Below are positions 1 through 11,410 of a DNA stretch of 50,426 nucleotides, piece by piece. The stretch is from Thiocapsa sp. KS1 (GTDB taxonomy: Bacteria; Pseudomonadota; Gammaproteobacteria; Chromatiales; Chromatiaceae). The notes under the pieces were generated by a model. That model was not told the DNA's origin. It ran no database searches and saw only the letters and a list, made by a program, of their open reading frames with translations. The position numbers and the translations under genes are program-made. Numbering within the stretch: the stretch's first letter is position 1; each line of letters begins with the position of its first letter. The stretch spans positions 3,417,487-3,467,912 of the forward strand of contig NZ_LN848257.1 in assembly GCF_001499735.1 (NCBI RefSeq), written 5' to 3'.

Positions 1-3000
1 CGCGGCCTGAACCCCGCTGCCGCCGCCCCGGGCGGGAGCGCCGTCGAGCGGGCCGCACGCCAGCGGATCCCAGAGCCGCACCGGCTGCTCGGGATCGCTC
101 GATGTCGTCAGAAGCCAACGCCCGTCGGGAGAGAAGATGGCCTGATGGACATTCGGACAGGTGCGCCCGCCATCCGGGCGGCAAGGTGCACCGTCGGCGG
201 TCACCGCAAGGCGGCAGCCGCCGCCGGTCTCCAGATCCCACACCCAGGCCGAACCGTCGTGCCCCGCGCTTGCCAGTCGATCCGCGGACGGGGAGAAGCT
301 GACGCGACGCACGCGCCCTTGATGACCGGTCAGGCTCCAGATTCGCACCGGCGGGGGCGCATCCTCGTGCCGATCGTACTGCCAGACCTCGACCCGTCCG
401 TCGAAGGCGGCGGTCGCCAACATGACCGACTCGGTTTGCGTCGCCCCGTCCTCGGGCGCTCCCGCATCGGGTGATGCAGGTGTCGCGGCCATCGCCAGAT
501 GCCAGACATGGTCGGCACTGGGGAGATGAAAGGCCAGCATCTCGGTGGGTTTGACTGACCAGAGTCGCGCCGACCCGCCCGGATCCGAATAGCTCAGGAC
601 ACGGCGGCCATCGGCACTGAAGCGCGCATCCGAGACCGCCGCGTCATGACTGAAGACGGCCACCTCCTTTCCGGAGAGCAGTCCCCACAGCCGCGCGGTC
701 TTGTCGAGCGAGGCCGTGAGGACGAGGGGCTCGCGATCCTCGTCGTCCATGCCCGGGGAGACCCGCACATGCTCCACGCTCAGAGCGTGATGGCCCAGCA
801 CCTCGGCGTGGCCGGTCTCCAGATCCCAGCGCACCACCTGCCCCGCGTCGTCGCCGGCGATCAGGTATTGACCGCCGGGGGAGAACACCGCTTCGCGTAC
901 CGCGGACTTGTGGATGCGAATCTGCCGGCCGGCGCGCTCGATCACGCCCAGCTCGGCAAGCTCCACGCCGCCGAGGTCATAGACACGGATGCGCTCGTCC
1001 GCGGAGGCGACGGCGATCCGCCGACCTGCCGAGTCGAACTTGGCATCGTTGGCCGGCCGACCCAGCGAGCCGCTGGTCGGCAGGACCACGCGCTCGGTTC
1101 CCGTGCGGGTCTCGAGGACGCGCGCGGCGCCGTCGCGCGAAGCCGTGACCAGCAGCTCGCCGTCCGGCGCGAAGGCAAGGCTGCGCACCTCGCCGGCATG
1201 GACCGGCGCGTCCCAGAGCGGTGCCCCGGGACGGCCCAGATCGAGGAGACAGACGGCATAGCGGTCCTGCGGCGCCCCGTGGGAGAGGGCGAGGAAGCGG
1301 CCGTCCCGGTCTAGCGCGATCGGACTATCCGGGCGCGCACCGCAGCTCCAGTCGGGAGGCCGGCCGGGCTCGGCCGGCAGCCTCCAGACGCCGGCCTCGC
1401 CGATCCCCAGGATCGTCTGCGGCTCGCCGCTGCCGACGAATCGCACCGAGTGGATGGGGATATCCGGACCCGACAGGCGCGCCTCGGGCTGAAAGCTATG
1501 CCCGCGCAGCGCCCACAGCTGTGCGCCTTCGGCCCGCGATTGAGTCACCAGGCGCTCCCCGTCGTCTCGAAACGCAGGCGGCAGGGGTTGGTTGTCCGCC
1601 GTCACCTCGGACTGGACCATCGCGATCATGCGGTTGGTGGTGAAGGCGCGACTCAGGGTATCGGTCGCGGCCTCCGGCAGATAGGGGCCGGCATTGAGCG
1701 CGAGGCGGACCGCCTCGGGTGTATTGCCTTGCCGCACGGCGATGTCGGCCGCCTTGAGCAGACTGCGTTGGAGATTCAGGGTGGCCTCGCGCGAGGCGTC
1801 CCAGGCCCACAAGGCGGCCGCGGTGGCAAGCACCAGGAGCGTGGCCAAGGTCAGGCCGAGGATGCGCGCCCAGCGATTGCGCCGTCGTTGGAACACAAGG
1901 TGTTGGCGGGACCGCTCCAGGAGCTCCTGCTCCAGGGGCTCGAGCTCTTCGCCGTAAGCAGTCGCAAAGTGTCGGGCGGCAGCATAGCCGGCCTCGCCGA
2001 GCAGATATTCGCGATTGCAGTCGGTGCGTCGCCAGAGACGGGCCTGCCGGGAGATCTGATACCTCAGGATCAGGTCCCGACGGTTGTCCGGATCGGCGAG
2101 CCACTCCCTGACCGGTCGCCACTGCTCGAACAAGGCCGGGTGGATGAAGCGCGCGAGCGGACGATAGTCCTCCCAGTGAAGGACCGGAGCGGCGTCGGAG
2201 TCGCCGCCACGTCCGGCGCCGGGATCCATGCCGGCGGGATCGGGCGCGGTGACCCGACCGGCATCGGCATCCACCAGGGCATCGATCCCGGCGCTGCCGC
2301 GCGTGCTGCGCAGCCGCTCGCGCCATTCTTCCCCGGTCTGAATCATGATGCGCCGCAGATCATCCACGAGGCGCGGCGCCTCCCGGGTGCAGCCGAGTCG
2401 AGCCGAGGGATCGGCCACGCCCTCGGCGACCATGAGGCGAGCCTCGATCAGCATCTCGGCGAGTCTGCCGGCGGCCGGATTACGGGCCAGGGTGCGAAGG
2501 TCGCCGTGCCGGGCGGCGAGCGCCGGCGTGCCTCCGCCCTCGAGCGCGATCAGACCGCGGCAGAGGACAGGCAGGGCGTCCCGGATCTCGGGATCGCAAG
2601 CCTCCCAGATGGCGTCGGCGCGACTCAACAAGGCGCCGGAGAGTCCGCCGACACGGCGATAATCGGCGACCGTCAGAAGCCGGCTCCCGGCGGCGTGCGC
2701 ATCGCCCGAGTGCTCGAGCGCGCGACGGTAGATCTCGCCCAGCGCCGGCTCCATGACGGCGGGCCAGTGTTCCAGAAGGCTTGCTTCGGACTCCAGCATC
2801 TCGACCAGGCCTCGCCCGCTGCCGGCGGACATGCCTTCGTATTCGATACCGGCGACCCGGGCGGGGATCTCGATGACCTGTCTGATACGCGCTGCGGGCG
2901 GCGGCTCCAGGCGAAACCAGCTCTCCTCGTCCAAGAGCGACGCGAGGCCGGGCATGTCGGCGAGGTGGAACAGATAATCGCTGCGAAGCGTTGCAATCAC

Positions 3001-4176
3001 CCAGACCCCGTCTCGGGCCGCAAGCAAGGACAGCGCCTCGAAAAAGGCTCGGGTGCGGGGCGTCCCTCGCCGCTCTTCGGTAAACAGGCGATCGAGCGGA
3101 TCGACGATGACCGCGAGCTGCAAGCGTCCGTCGGAGCCGTCGCTGCTGCTCGCCGGATCATCGGCCACCCGCGCGAGCGCGGCCAGGACCTGATCGGCAG
3201 CGACCCCGGGCTCGCTCGTCAAGAGTCGGGTCAAGCGACCGACATCCAGCCCGAAGGCCTCCAGCGCCGGACCCAACATGCCCGGCGCGGCGAGGGTATT
3301 CGCCAGCGCTTCGATCGGATCGCGATCATCCAGCTCCACGAAACCCCACCGGCACCCGGCGATGCCGGGGAAGAGGAAGGGCCTGATCAGACGCGGCAGG
3401 AGGCCGGCGCGGATCAGGGAGCTCTTGCCGACCCCGCTGGGACCGCTCACCAGGAGCAGCCCGCGTCCGGGGCCTTGCAGCGCCTCGAGGCGCGTCACCA
3501 GCTCGCGCGTCTCGGTCTCGCGGCCCGTGAAGACACGGTCGTCGATCAGCTCGAACGGATTGCCGACGCGGAAGGGACTGCCGCGCCAGTCGCCGGCGAC
3601 GGAGGCCAGGCGCCGCTCGGCGCTGATCCGTCGGTTCAGGAGTTTGCGCAGTTGTGTCTCGAGCAGCTCGCGGAAGGTCCGATCGTTGCCGAACTGCCTG
3701 AAGGCGCGGCTGAAGCTGCCGTCCGGATTGAAGAAGTGGATGCGGAAAAACTCTTCGAGCCGATGCCGATCGGCGAGCGCCTCGCGGGTTGCCTCGGCGT
3801 TGTTGACGTCCACCATGCGCGGCGCGGTCTTCTTGTAGACCAAGACCTCGGGAGTACCCGTGCGGGCCGACTCCCGCACCGCGTCGACGAACTCCCACTC
3901 GGTTCCGGTCATGCCCTCGTAGGGGTCTTCGGCGAGCGGGGTCCCGAGCCGCGTCCAAAGCATGACCAGCACGATCTCGCATTCCGACGGACGCAGCAAT
4001 CCGGCCTGGAAGCTCTGCGCAGCCGTCAGAGCCTCCTCTTCCCAGAGGATGGCCAGCAGGCGGAAATAGGGGAGATATTCCTGGGCCAATGCCTCGATCA
4101 CGTCCTTCACCAGGGCACGCTCATGCTCCAGATCGGACGGCGAGGAGACGAAGATTCTGACCTTGTGCTCAGTCAT
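1..4176 (-). CDS. DUF4062 - STAND NTPase - WD40 repeat protein (C-terminus cut by window edge)
   Basis: One open frame of 1392 codons runs from ATG at 4176 to base 1 without a stop, so the C-terminus lies outside the window. Residues 3-115 resemble DUF4062, a TIR-like fold (VRIFVSSPSDLEHER, then a WTRLGTPL stretch). A P-loop follows (GPSGVGKSS, Lys251) with a Walker B-like VIVDPLDRLF (Asp359), as in nSTAND NTPases. A helical region comes next, then one hydrophobic segment at about residues 767-792 flanked by RRRNRWAR. From about residue 870 there are WD40 blades (for example LTASLDKTARLWG and LASAGHDGSAWVWD). Family knowledge: STAND NTPases are signal-triggered switches in which the repeat domain senses and the N-terminal domain acts; many are antiphage or cell-death proteins. 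A role here is inference. The gene is divergent from the SEC-C protein gene. The usual Walker B acidic pair is altered to DPLD. Confidence 0.88.
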   Translation of the reverse strand, partial: MTEHKVRIFVSSPSDLEHERALVKDVIEALAQEYLPYFRLLAILWEEEALTAAQSFQAGLLRPSECEIVLVMLWTRLGTPLAEDPYEGMTGTEWEFVDAVRESARTGTPEVLVYKKTAPRMVDVNNAEATREALADRHRLEEFFRIHFFNPDGSFSRAFRQFGNDRTFRELLETQLRKLLNRRISAERRLASVAGDWRGSPFRVGNPFELIDDRVFTGRETETRELVTRLEALQGPGRGLLLVSGPSGVGKSSLIRAGLLPRLIRPFLFPGIAGCRWGFVELDDRDPIEALANTLAAPGMLGPALEAFGLDVGRLTRLLTSEPGVAADQVLAALARVADDPASSSDGSDGRLQLAVIVDPLDRLFTEERRGTPRTRAFFEALSLLAARDGVWVIATLRSDYLFHLADMPGLASLLDEESWFRLEPPPAARIRQVIEIPARVAGIEYEGMSAGSGRGLVEMLESEASLLEHWPAVMEPALGEIYRRALEHSGDAHAAGSRLLTVADYRRVGGLSGALLSRADAIWEACDPEIRDALPVLCRGLIALEGGGTPALAARHGDLRTLARNPAAGRLAEMLIEARLMVAEGVADPSARLGCTREAPRLVDDLRRIMIQTGEEWRERLRSTRGSAGIDALVDADAGRVTAPDPAGMDPGAGRGGDSDAAPVLHWEDYRPLARFIHPALFEQWRPVREWLADPDNRRDLILRYQISRQARLWRRTDCNREYLLGEAGYAAARHFATAYGEELEPLEQELLERSRQHLVFQRRRNRWARILGLTLATLLVLATAAALWAWDASREATLNLQRSLLKAADIAVRQGNTPEAVRLALNAGPYLPEAATDTLSRAFTTNRMIAMVQSEVTADNQPLPPAFRDDGERLVTQSRAEGAQLWALRGHSFQPEARLSGPDIPIHSVRFVGSGEPQTILGIGEAGVWRLPAEPGRPPDWSCGARPDSPIALDRDGRFLALSHGAPQDRYAVCLLDLGRPGAPLWDAPVHAGEVRSLAFAPDGELLVTASRDGAARVLETRTGTERVVLPTSGSLGRPANDAKFDSAGRRIAVASADERIRVYDLGGVELAELGVIERAGRQIRIHKSAVREAVFSPGGQYLIAGDDAGQVVRWDLETGHAEVLGHHALSVEHVRVSPGMDDEDREPLVLTASLDKTARLWGLLSGKEVAVFSHDAAVSDARFSADGRRVLSYSDPGGSARLWSVKPTEMLAFHLPSADHVWHLAMAATPASPDAGAPEDGATQTESVMLATAAFDGRVEVWQYDRHEDAPPPVRIWSLTGHQGRVRRVSFSPSADRLASAGHDGSAWVWDLETGGGCRLAVTADGAPCRPDGGRTCPNVHQAIFSPDGRWLLTTSSDPEQPVRLWDPLACGPLDGAPARGGGSGVQAA

Positions 4177-4548
4177 GGGGGTGATCGAGAGCGGAGATGG
4201 CGCAACTATATACCCAGAGGACGTGCCGAATCCCGGAGCGCACCGCCGTCGCCTCGGCCGGCCCCGATCGGAGAGGCGTCGGGGGATGCACGGAGGCGCT
4301 CGATCCGTGCCGTATCGAGCAGGTCATCGACACAGGTGGACCCGGAGGGTTTACAATCGGATCGAGCGCTCGATCCGGACCACGAACCCCGACTTTGCGC
4401 GAGACCTACCCGAAGCGCCACCCATGGCGTTGAAAGGAGCGCGCCGAGCGCGCTGCACAGACGCCAAGCGATGCAGGATCCGCCGTAAACGGGCTCGGCC
4501 CCGGCGGGCGCATCCCCAAACTGCCTCCATCCGGCGGAGGAGATCGCG
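4177..4548. other. Divergent intergenic region
   Basis: This 372 bp stretch separates the start of the STAND/WD40 gene from the SEC-C gene. It holds a plausible plus-strand promoter with a perfect 20 bp dyad, listed separately. On the minus strand, TATAGT at 4210-4205 could be a -10 for the large gene, but I see no good -35. A short AGCGCG/CGCGCT hairpin lies near 4440. The short ORFs here are arginine-rich and lack coding character. Confidence 0.5.
4327..4377 (+). promoter_or_regulatory. Candidate promoter with 20 bp palindromic operator
   Basis: TCGACA (4327-4332) and TACAAT (4352-4357) match -35 and -10 hexamers at five of six bases each, with a long 19 bp spacer. The perfect palindrome CGGATCGAGCGCTCGATCCG (4358-4377) follows at once and would cover the transcription start. 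This arrangement suits a dimeric repressor. It would drive the SEC-C gene with a leader of about 180 nt. The regulator is unknown. Confidence 0.4.
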
Positions 4549-6510
4549 ATGCTGGACCACGACATGGCCGATACCGAACGCTTCGAAGAGGTGATTCAGC
4601 GTTCAGTGCGACAGATCCTGCTTGCCCCGGATCCGGACAGCTTCCTCGACTGGGCGCGCGCTCATCTGCCCGAGATGCTCGGATTGTCCGGGGCCCAGTT
4701 CGACGAGGTCGAGCGTCGGCGGCTCGCGAATCTGCTCGGAACCGCGATCTGGAATGCGACGCCGCAGCCGAGCTGCGCCTTCCAGACCCGACTCATGACG
4801 CCTCACCCCCCGGAAGAACCCTGCTCCTGCGGATCCGGAAGCCGTTACGGCGATTGCTGCGGCGCCTTCGAAGATCTGCCGGAGCTGTCGAGCGACCTGG
4901 TCTGGGAGATCCTGCTCGACGAGCTGCCCGAGCACGGGCTGCGCGATGCCCTGGCCCTGCATGCCGTGCCCGAGCCCCTGCTCGCGCGTATCGCCGATCG
5001 CTGGCTCTCGCAGGATCGCCCGAAGCGCGCGGCGGCACTCCTGGAGCCTCTGTTTGCGGGATCCCTCGAAGAGCTCGACGGGGAATTCGAGCCGTCGATC
5101 GACATCCTGTGCGATGCCTATGATCGCCTCGACCATCGGCGCAAAAAGGAGGCATTCCTCGATCGTATCTGCAACGAAGGTAGCCGGCCCCTGCGCGCTG
5201 CGGCCTGGCAGCGGCGCTGCACCATGGCGATCGACGAGGGCGATTTCCCCGCGGCGGCTGCGGCTTTTACCGCAGCATTGCGCAGCGACCCGGATAATCC
5301 GGGCACCGCGATCCTCGAGATCACCCTTCTGGCGGCTCAGCACAAGGATTGGATCGCCCGCGAGCGCGCCCGCTTCTGGCTCTTCCGGTTTCGTCAGGTC
5401 GGGTTCGCGCATCCCGGTGTCCTGGAGTTCCTGACGCATGCCGTGGAGGATCCGCAGGAAGCACTGGTCGACAGCCATTCGGATGCGCTTGACCCCGTCC
5501 TGCTCGATCTGCACGACTGGATTACGCTCATCCAGTCCCGCCCGTTGCCGGTTTATCGCGTGGAGCCGTCGAGTGCCCACGCCCCCGGGTGGCTCCCCGG
5601 CCAGCTCGCACTGTTCGACGACCTCGACGCCCCGCTGCCGGACGGAGCCGCCGAGAACGCGATCCTCGGCCAATCGCAGGATGCCTCCGGCCCGGCTCAA
5701 CTGCGTGCTCCCGCGGCAGTACGCCAGCTCGAGGCGGGCTGGAAGGCGGTCTTTCCGGCAGCCAAACCCGATTCGACGCAGCTGGTTCCGAAGGAGGAGG
5801 TGGACCTCTGGTCGACCCCGGATTGGCTCGACCACCTGCTGGCAAACCCCGCGCTCGCCGACAGTCTGGATGTCCTGGACGATCTGGCGACCGCCCTCTA
5901 TCTGCACCCCGAGAGCACCTTGCCGTGGATCTCGCACCTCCTGTTGCGTCCGCTTCTCGAGCGCGCTCGGGCCATCCTGGACCGGACGTTGCCCGAAGAT
6001 GCGCCACACCACATCCCCTGGTCGGCGCCCCCCAATCGCCCGGCGCTGCGGCTGCTCTTCCGGCAGTATCTCTGCCAGATCGACGAAGACGAGCCACACG
6101 GTGCGGCGCGCACGCTCGAGCGCCTGCTGCGGCTCAATCCGCGCGACAACCACGGCGTGCGCGCGGAGCTGATGAATCACTATCTGCGCGACGGCCAGGA
6201 CGAGCTCGCGCTCGCCTTGGCGCGGCGCTTTCCGAACGATGGACTGGCGGATCTCGCCTACGGGGAGGTGCTGGCCCTCTACCGTCTCGGGCGGCAGGAC
6301 CGGGCACGCCTGGTGCTGACGACCGCGGTCCACCGCCTGCCCCGTATCCCGCACTACCTGACCCGCAAGCGCATCAAACGTCCGCGGCTCGCCCCCGCCG
6401 GGACCCTTCCCGGAGTCGACGACCAGGCCTGGATGTATCGGGAGGCGATGCGCGATGTCTGGGAGGCCGAGCCGGGCATCCTTGCCTGGCTGAGGCGCCT
6501 GACCGCTTGA
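4549..6510 (+). CDS. SEC-C motif, TPR-like helical repeat protein
   Basis: 653 residues. ATG is preceded by GGAGGAG at good spacing. The SEC-C zinc-binding motif is at residues 92-104 (CSCGSGSRYGDCC), the metal-binding module known from the SecA C-terminus and many uncharacterised proteins. The rest is mostly helical, with TPR-like stretches near residues 150-270 and 500-600 (for example DEPHGAARTLERLLRLNPRD and DELALALARRFPNDGLADLAYGE paired helices). No signal peptide or membrane segment is visible, so it is probably cytosolic. No catalytic domain was recognised; binding of a protein or nucleic acid partner is a guess. It is divergent from the STAND/WD40 gene and lies 88 bp upstream of a zinc-ribbon membrane protein gene. 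Function unknown. Confidence 0.85.
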   Translation: MLDHDMADTERFEEVIQRSVRQILLAPDPDSFLDWARAHLPEMLGLSGAQFDEVERRRLANLLGTAIWNATPQPSCAFQTRLMTPHPPEEPCSCGSGSRYGDCCGAFEDLPELSSDLVWEILLDELPEHGLRDALALHAVPEPLLARIADRWLSQDRPKRAAALLEPLFAGSLEELDGEFEPSIDILCDAYDRLDHRRKKEAFLDRICNEGSRPLRAAAWQRRCTMAIDEGDFPAAAAAFTAALRSDPDNPGTAILEITLLAAQHKDWIARERARFWLFRFRQVGFAHPGVLEFLTHAVEDPQEALVDSHSDALDPVLLDLHDWITLIQSRPLPVYRVEPSSAHAPGWLPGQLALFDDLDAPLPDGAAENAILGQSQDASGPAQLRAPAAVRQLEAGWKAVFPAAKPDSTQLVPKEEVDLWSTPDWLDHLLANPALADSLDVLDDLATALYLHPESTLPWISHLLLRPLLERARAILDRTLPEDAPHHIPWSAPPNRPALRLLFRQYLCQIDEDEPHGAARTLERLLRLNPRDNHGVRAELMNHYLRDGQDELALALARRFPNDGLADLAYGEVLALYRLGRQDRARLVLTTAVHRLPRIPHYLTRKRIKRPRLAPAGTLPGVDDQAWMYREAMRDVWEAEPGILAWLRRLTA

Positions 6511-6598
6511 GCATGCCCGGCGGGGAGGCTGCGCCTCGCCCGTCCGGCCGCCTGTTCGAGATGGATTGCCCGAGCCACTGCCATTCAGGAGAAACGCG

Positions 6599-7876
6599 AT
6601 GGAAGGACACTATCGGATCCTCTACGCCGGCGAGCTGATGCCGGGCCGCGCCTTGCAGGAGGTCGTGCCGCGCCTGGCGGCCAAGTTCAAGCTGCAGGAA
6701 GAGACCGCGCGGGACCTGATCCTCGGCGGGCGTGGCCGGGTACTCAAGCACAGCTTGACGTCCAACGAGGCCCAGCGCTATCGGGATGCGCTCAATGCCG
6801 TCGGACTCCAGGTGAGCATCGAGCCCGAATCCGCTGCGCCGGCACCCGCGGACATCCGGCCGGATCCGGTCGTCGCGCCGCCGCTGTTTGACGCAGCGGT
6901 ATCGGATCGACCCGACGACGCGGGACGCACCGGCGGCATCGCACATGCCGGCGGACCGACGAAGTGCCCGAAGTGCGGCGCCGACGCAGTCTCGGAGCTC
7001 ACCGGCATCTGTCAGGCCTGCGGGGTGGTTGCGGAGCGCTACCGCGCCAACCGGGGGCTGAGCCAGCCGAGCCAGCCGAGTCGGGTCGACAACCCTTATG
7101 CACCGCCGCGGGCCGATGCGACGCCGACGCCGCTCGCCGCCACCGAGGACCAATTGGACACGCCGGCGTCCCGGCCTGCCGGGCACGGTTGGCTGTGGAT
7201 CACCGAGGCATGGCAGCTGTTCAAGGCGCAACCGGGCGCCTGGATCGGCGCGGTCGTGCTCTTCTACATCATCCTGATCCTGGTCAGCATCGTGCCCTGG
7301 GTCGGCGGTTTGGCCGTGACCATTCTCACGCCGATGCTGAGCGCGGGACTCGTGATCGGTGCACACCGCCAGTACCGGGAGGGTCGCTTCGAGATCGGTC
7401 ACCTCTTCGCGGGCGTGTCGGAGAGTCCGGGGCCGCTCGCCCTCGTGGGTCTCGTCTATCTGCTGCTGGCCGCGGGCATCGGCATCCTCGCGGGGCTGCT
7501 CTTCGCCGCGGTATTTGCCTTCATGGGAACCACCGTGGATCTGTCGGGGATGGATCCAAACGACATCGAGATGCTCCTCGTCAACCCGATCATCCTCCTG
7601 CCCGTCTTGGTGGCCATGCTGCTGGGTATCCCGCTCGCGATGGCCATGTTCTTCGCACCGAGCCTGGTCGCACTCGATCGGGTTCCCGTGATCAAGGCGT
7701 TCGGGCTGAGCTTCTCCGGCTGCCTGAAGAACATCCTGCCTTTCCTGATCTACGGGCTGGTCGCACTGCTGCTGGTGATGCTCGGGTCGCTGCCCCTGAT
7801 GCTCGGGCTCCTCGTTGTGCTGCCCGTCCTGACCATCGCCATCTACACGAGCTATCGGGACATCTATTACGGCTGA
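6599..7876 (+). CDS. Zinc-ribbon, BPSS1780-type integral membrane protein
   Basis: 425 residues. I chose ATG 6599 because AGGAGAAA sits just upstream; the in-frame start at 6566 has no ribosome site. Residues 1-80 form a small domain (YRILYAGELMPG) that appears to bind or modulate. Residues 123-141 are a zinc ribbon (CPKCG...CQAC). Residues 190-425 carry about five to six membrane helices, opening with the WITEAWQLFKAQPGAW signature I associate with the BPSS1780 family of inner-membrane proteins of unknown function. The gene converges on ygiQ with only 12 bp between stop codons. No substrate can be assigned. Confidence 0.8.
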   Translation: MEGHYRILYAGELMPGRALQEVVPRLAAKFKLQEETARDLILGGRGRVLKHSLTSNEAQRYRDALNAVGLQVSIEPESAAPAPADIRPDPVVAPPLFDAAVSDRPDDAGRTGGIAHAGGPTKCPKCGADAVSELTGICQACGVVAERYRANRGLSQPSQPSRVDNPYAPPRADATPTPLAATEDQLDTPASRPAGHGWLWITEAWQLFKAQPGAWIGAVVLFYIILILVSIVPWVGGLAVTILTPMLSAGLVIGAHRQYREGRFEIGHLFAGVSESPGPLALVGLVYLLLAAGIGILAGLLFAAVFAFMGTTVDLSGMDPNDIEMLLVNPIILLPVLVAMLLGIPLAMAMFFAPSLVALDRVPVIKAFGLSFSGCLKNILPFLIYGLVALLLVMLGSLPLMLGLLVVLPVLTIAIYTSYRDIYYG

Positions 7877-7888
7877 GCGCAGCGCCTC

Positions 7889-9985
<2,097 letters not shown>

Positions 9986-10095
9986 GGCATCGGGGAAAAC
10001 AAAAAAACGGCGGTCACCGATCAGGTGGACCACCGTCTTTGAATGGATAGGCGCAGGCGTTGCAAATGCATGCCGAGCGGCTGCGCATCAGAGTG

Positions 10096-10132
10096 CCGAG
10101 GGCGCACGCGACGCGGCGTGCACCGCCCTCGG
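10096..10132 (-). terminator. Hairpin downstream of rpoH
   Basis: CCGAGGGCG (10096-10104) pairs with CGCCCTCGG (10124-10132). The stem continues as CACGC with GCGTG, giving about 14 bp with a small bulge. It starts 14 bp beyond the rpoH stop on the minus strand. There is no run of T, so termination is inferred. Confidence 0.5.
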
Positions 10133-10145
10133 TATCCGGGCCATG

Positions 10146-10985
10146 TTACACCTCGAGCTGGAGCCGAAGCTTCTTCATGGCATTTTTCTCGATCTGACGA
10201 ATACGCTCGGCGGAGACGCCGAACTGCTCGGCCAGCTCATGGAGCGTTTGCTTCTTCTCGGCCAGCCAGCGCTCGCGCAGGATGATCTTGCTGCGCTCGT
10301 CCAACCCTTTGAGGGCGGCGTGGAGCCGATCATGTTGATCGCGCTCGGTGTCCTGCCGCTCGAGCATCTTGGCCGGCTCCATCCGCATGTCGGGGAGATA
10401 GGTCGAGGGCGCGGAGGGCGCGTCGTCGTCGTCGTCTTCCAAGCCGTCGAACGACAGATCCTGATTGGCCAATCGCGATTCCATCTGAAGCACCGTTTCC
10501 GGCTTGACGCCCAGATCTGCGGCGACCGCCTCGACCTCTTCCTTCGTGAACCAGCCCAGCCGCTTCTTCGCACTGCGCAGGTTGAAGAAAAGCTTACGCT
10601 GCGCCTTGGTCGTCGCGACCTTCACGATGCGCCAGTTGCGCAGGATGTACTCGTGGATCTCCGCCCGAATCCAGTGAACCGCGAAGGAGACGAGCCGCAC
10701 GCCCATGTCCGGCTCGAATCGGCGCACGGCCTTCATCAGACCGACGGTGCCTTCCTGGATAAGATCGGGGAGCGGCAGTCCGTAGCCCAGGTAGCCGCGG
10801 GCGATCCGGATCACGAACCGCAGATGGGACGTCACGAGCCGCTTGGCCGCGTCCATATCGCCATGATCGCGCAGCGCAATCGCGAGCGACTTCTCCTCTT
10901 CCGGGGTCAGGACCGGAATCTGGTAGGCGCCGCTGATGTAGGAGTCGATGGTACCCGTCGGCATGAGAGCGAAGTCTTTGGCCAT
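10146..10985 (-). CDS. rpoH: RNA polymerase heat-shock sigma factor RpoH (sigma-32)
   Basis: 279 residues, close to the usual 280-285. Region 2 is recognisable at residues 50-115 ([32 protein letters not shown] and [15 protein letters not shown]). The RpoH box QRKLFFNLR is at residues 129-137 and separates sigma-32 from other group 3 factors. Region 4 with its helix-turn-helix is at residues 247-274 ([20 protein letters not shown]). The protein directs RNA polymerase to chaperone and protease promoters and, in the family, is controlled by DnaK and FtsH. A short acidic run (DDDDD) near residue 183 lies in the linker. In Escherichia coli rpoH directly follows ftsX; here a three-gene operon lies between them. 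Confidence 0.96.
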   Translation of the reverse strand: MAKDFALMPTGTIDSYISGAYQIPVLTPEEEKSLAIALRDHGDMDAAKRLVTSHLRFVIRIARGYLGYGLPLPDLIQEGTVGLMKAVRRFEPDMGVRLVSFAVHWIRAEIHEYILRNWRIVKVATTKAQRKLFFNLRSAKKRLGWFTKEEVEAVAADLGVKPETVLQMESRLANQDLSFDGLEDDDDDAPSAPSTYLPDMRMEPAKMLERQDTERDQHDRLHAALKGLDERSKIILRERWLAEKKQTLHELAEQFGVSAERIRQIEKNAMKKLRLQLEV

Positions 10986-11410
10986 GTTCCAACACCTGAG
11001 TTAGTTACCTTGGAAAATATCCTAGCAGTGCGCTCGGGATTTTGCCAGCACTTTCGGCGGGGTTTTGGAGCCCGGACCGCGACAAAAGTTCACCAGACTC
11101 TAGGAGAGGTTCGGGAATTCGACAAGACACCGACAGACGGAATCGAGATCGTATGTTCCGATGATTGTCATCGTCAGCGCTGATGACTCTAAAATAGCGA
11201 TATAAATCAATATATTGTCTGTTTATTCGGATTCTCGATGGGCGCTTCGGCGTTCCTTTGAACCCTAAACAATCATGGGAATGAATGCTGTGAACCTGTT
11301 CAACTCTTAGACGCTGCGCCGGGTCGGTGCCGCCCTCGGGGCCTTGGGCTTGGCGGAGACCCGGACGACGCATGCTCGGAAATGAATAGGCTCGAGTCTT
11401 CTCGTCCGAG
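10986..11410. other. Intergenic region upstream of rpoH
   Basis: 425 bp between the rpoH start and the response-regulator stop. It must hold the rpoH promoter; TAGGAT near 11025 on the minus strand is a weak -10 candidate. It has the most AT-rich patch outside the repeats, around 11190-11225. It also contains a hairpin (TCATCGTCAGC with GCTGATGA, about 11169-11187). No convincing coding sequence was seen. Confidence 0.45.

Noticed and set aside
1450-4488. A plus-strand open frame of over 1000 codons.
   Set aside because: It is the antisense shadow of the STAND/WD40 gene. Its translation has no recognisable domain, while the minus frame has DUF4062, P-loop and WD40 motifs.
4421-4594. Arginine-rich short ORF upstream of the SEC-C gene.
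   Set aside because: It has unusual composition and runs through the strong ribosome site and start of the real gene in another frame.
10986-11060. Sigma-54 promoter for rpoH (TGGCA near 11045 on the minus strand).
   Set aside because: The GG and GC elements are not at the required 10 bp spacing.
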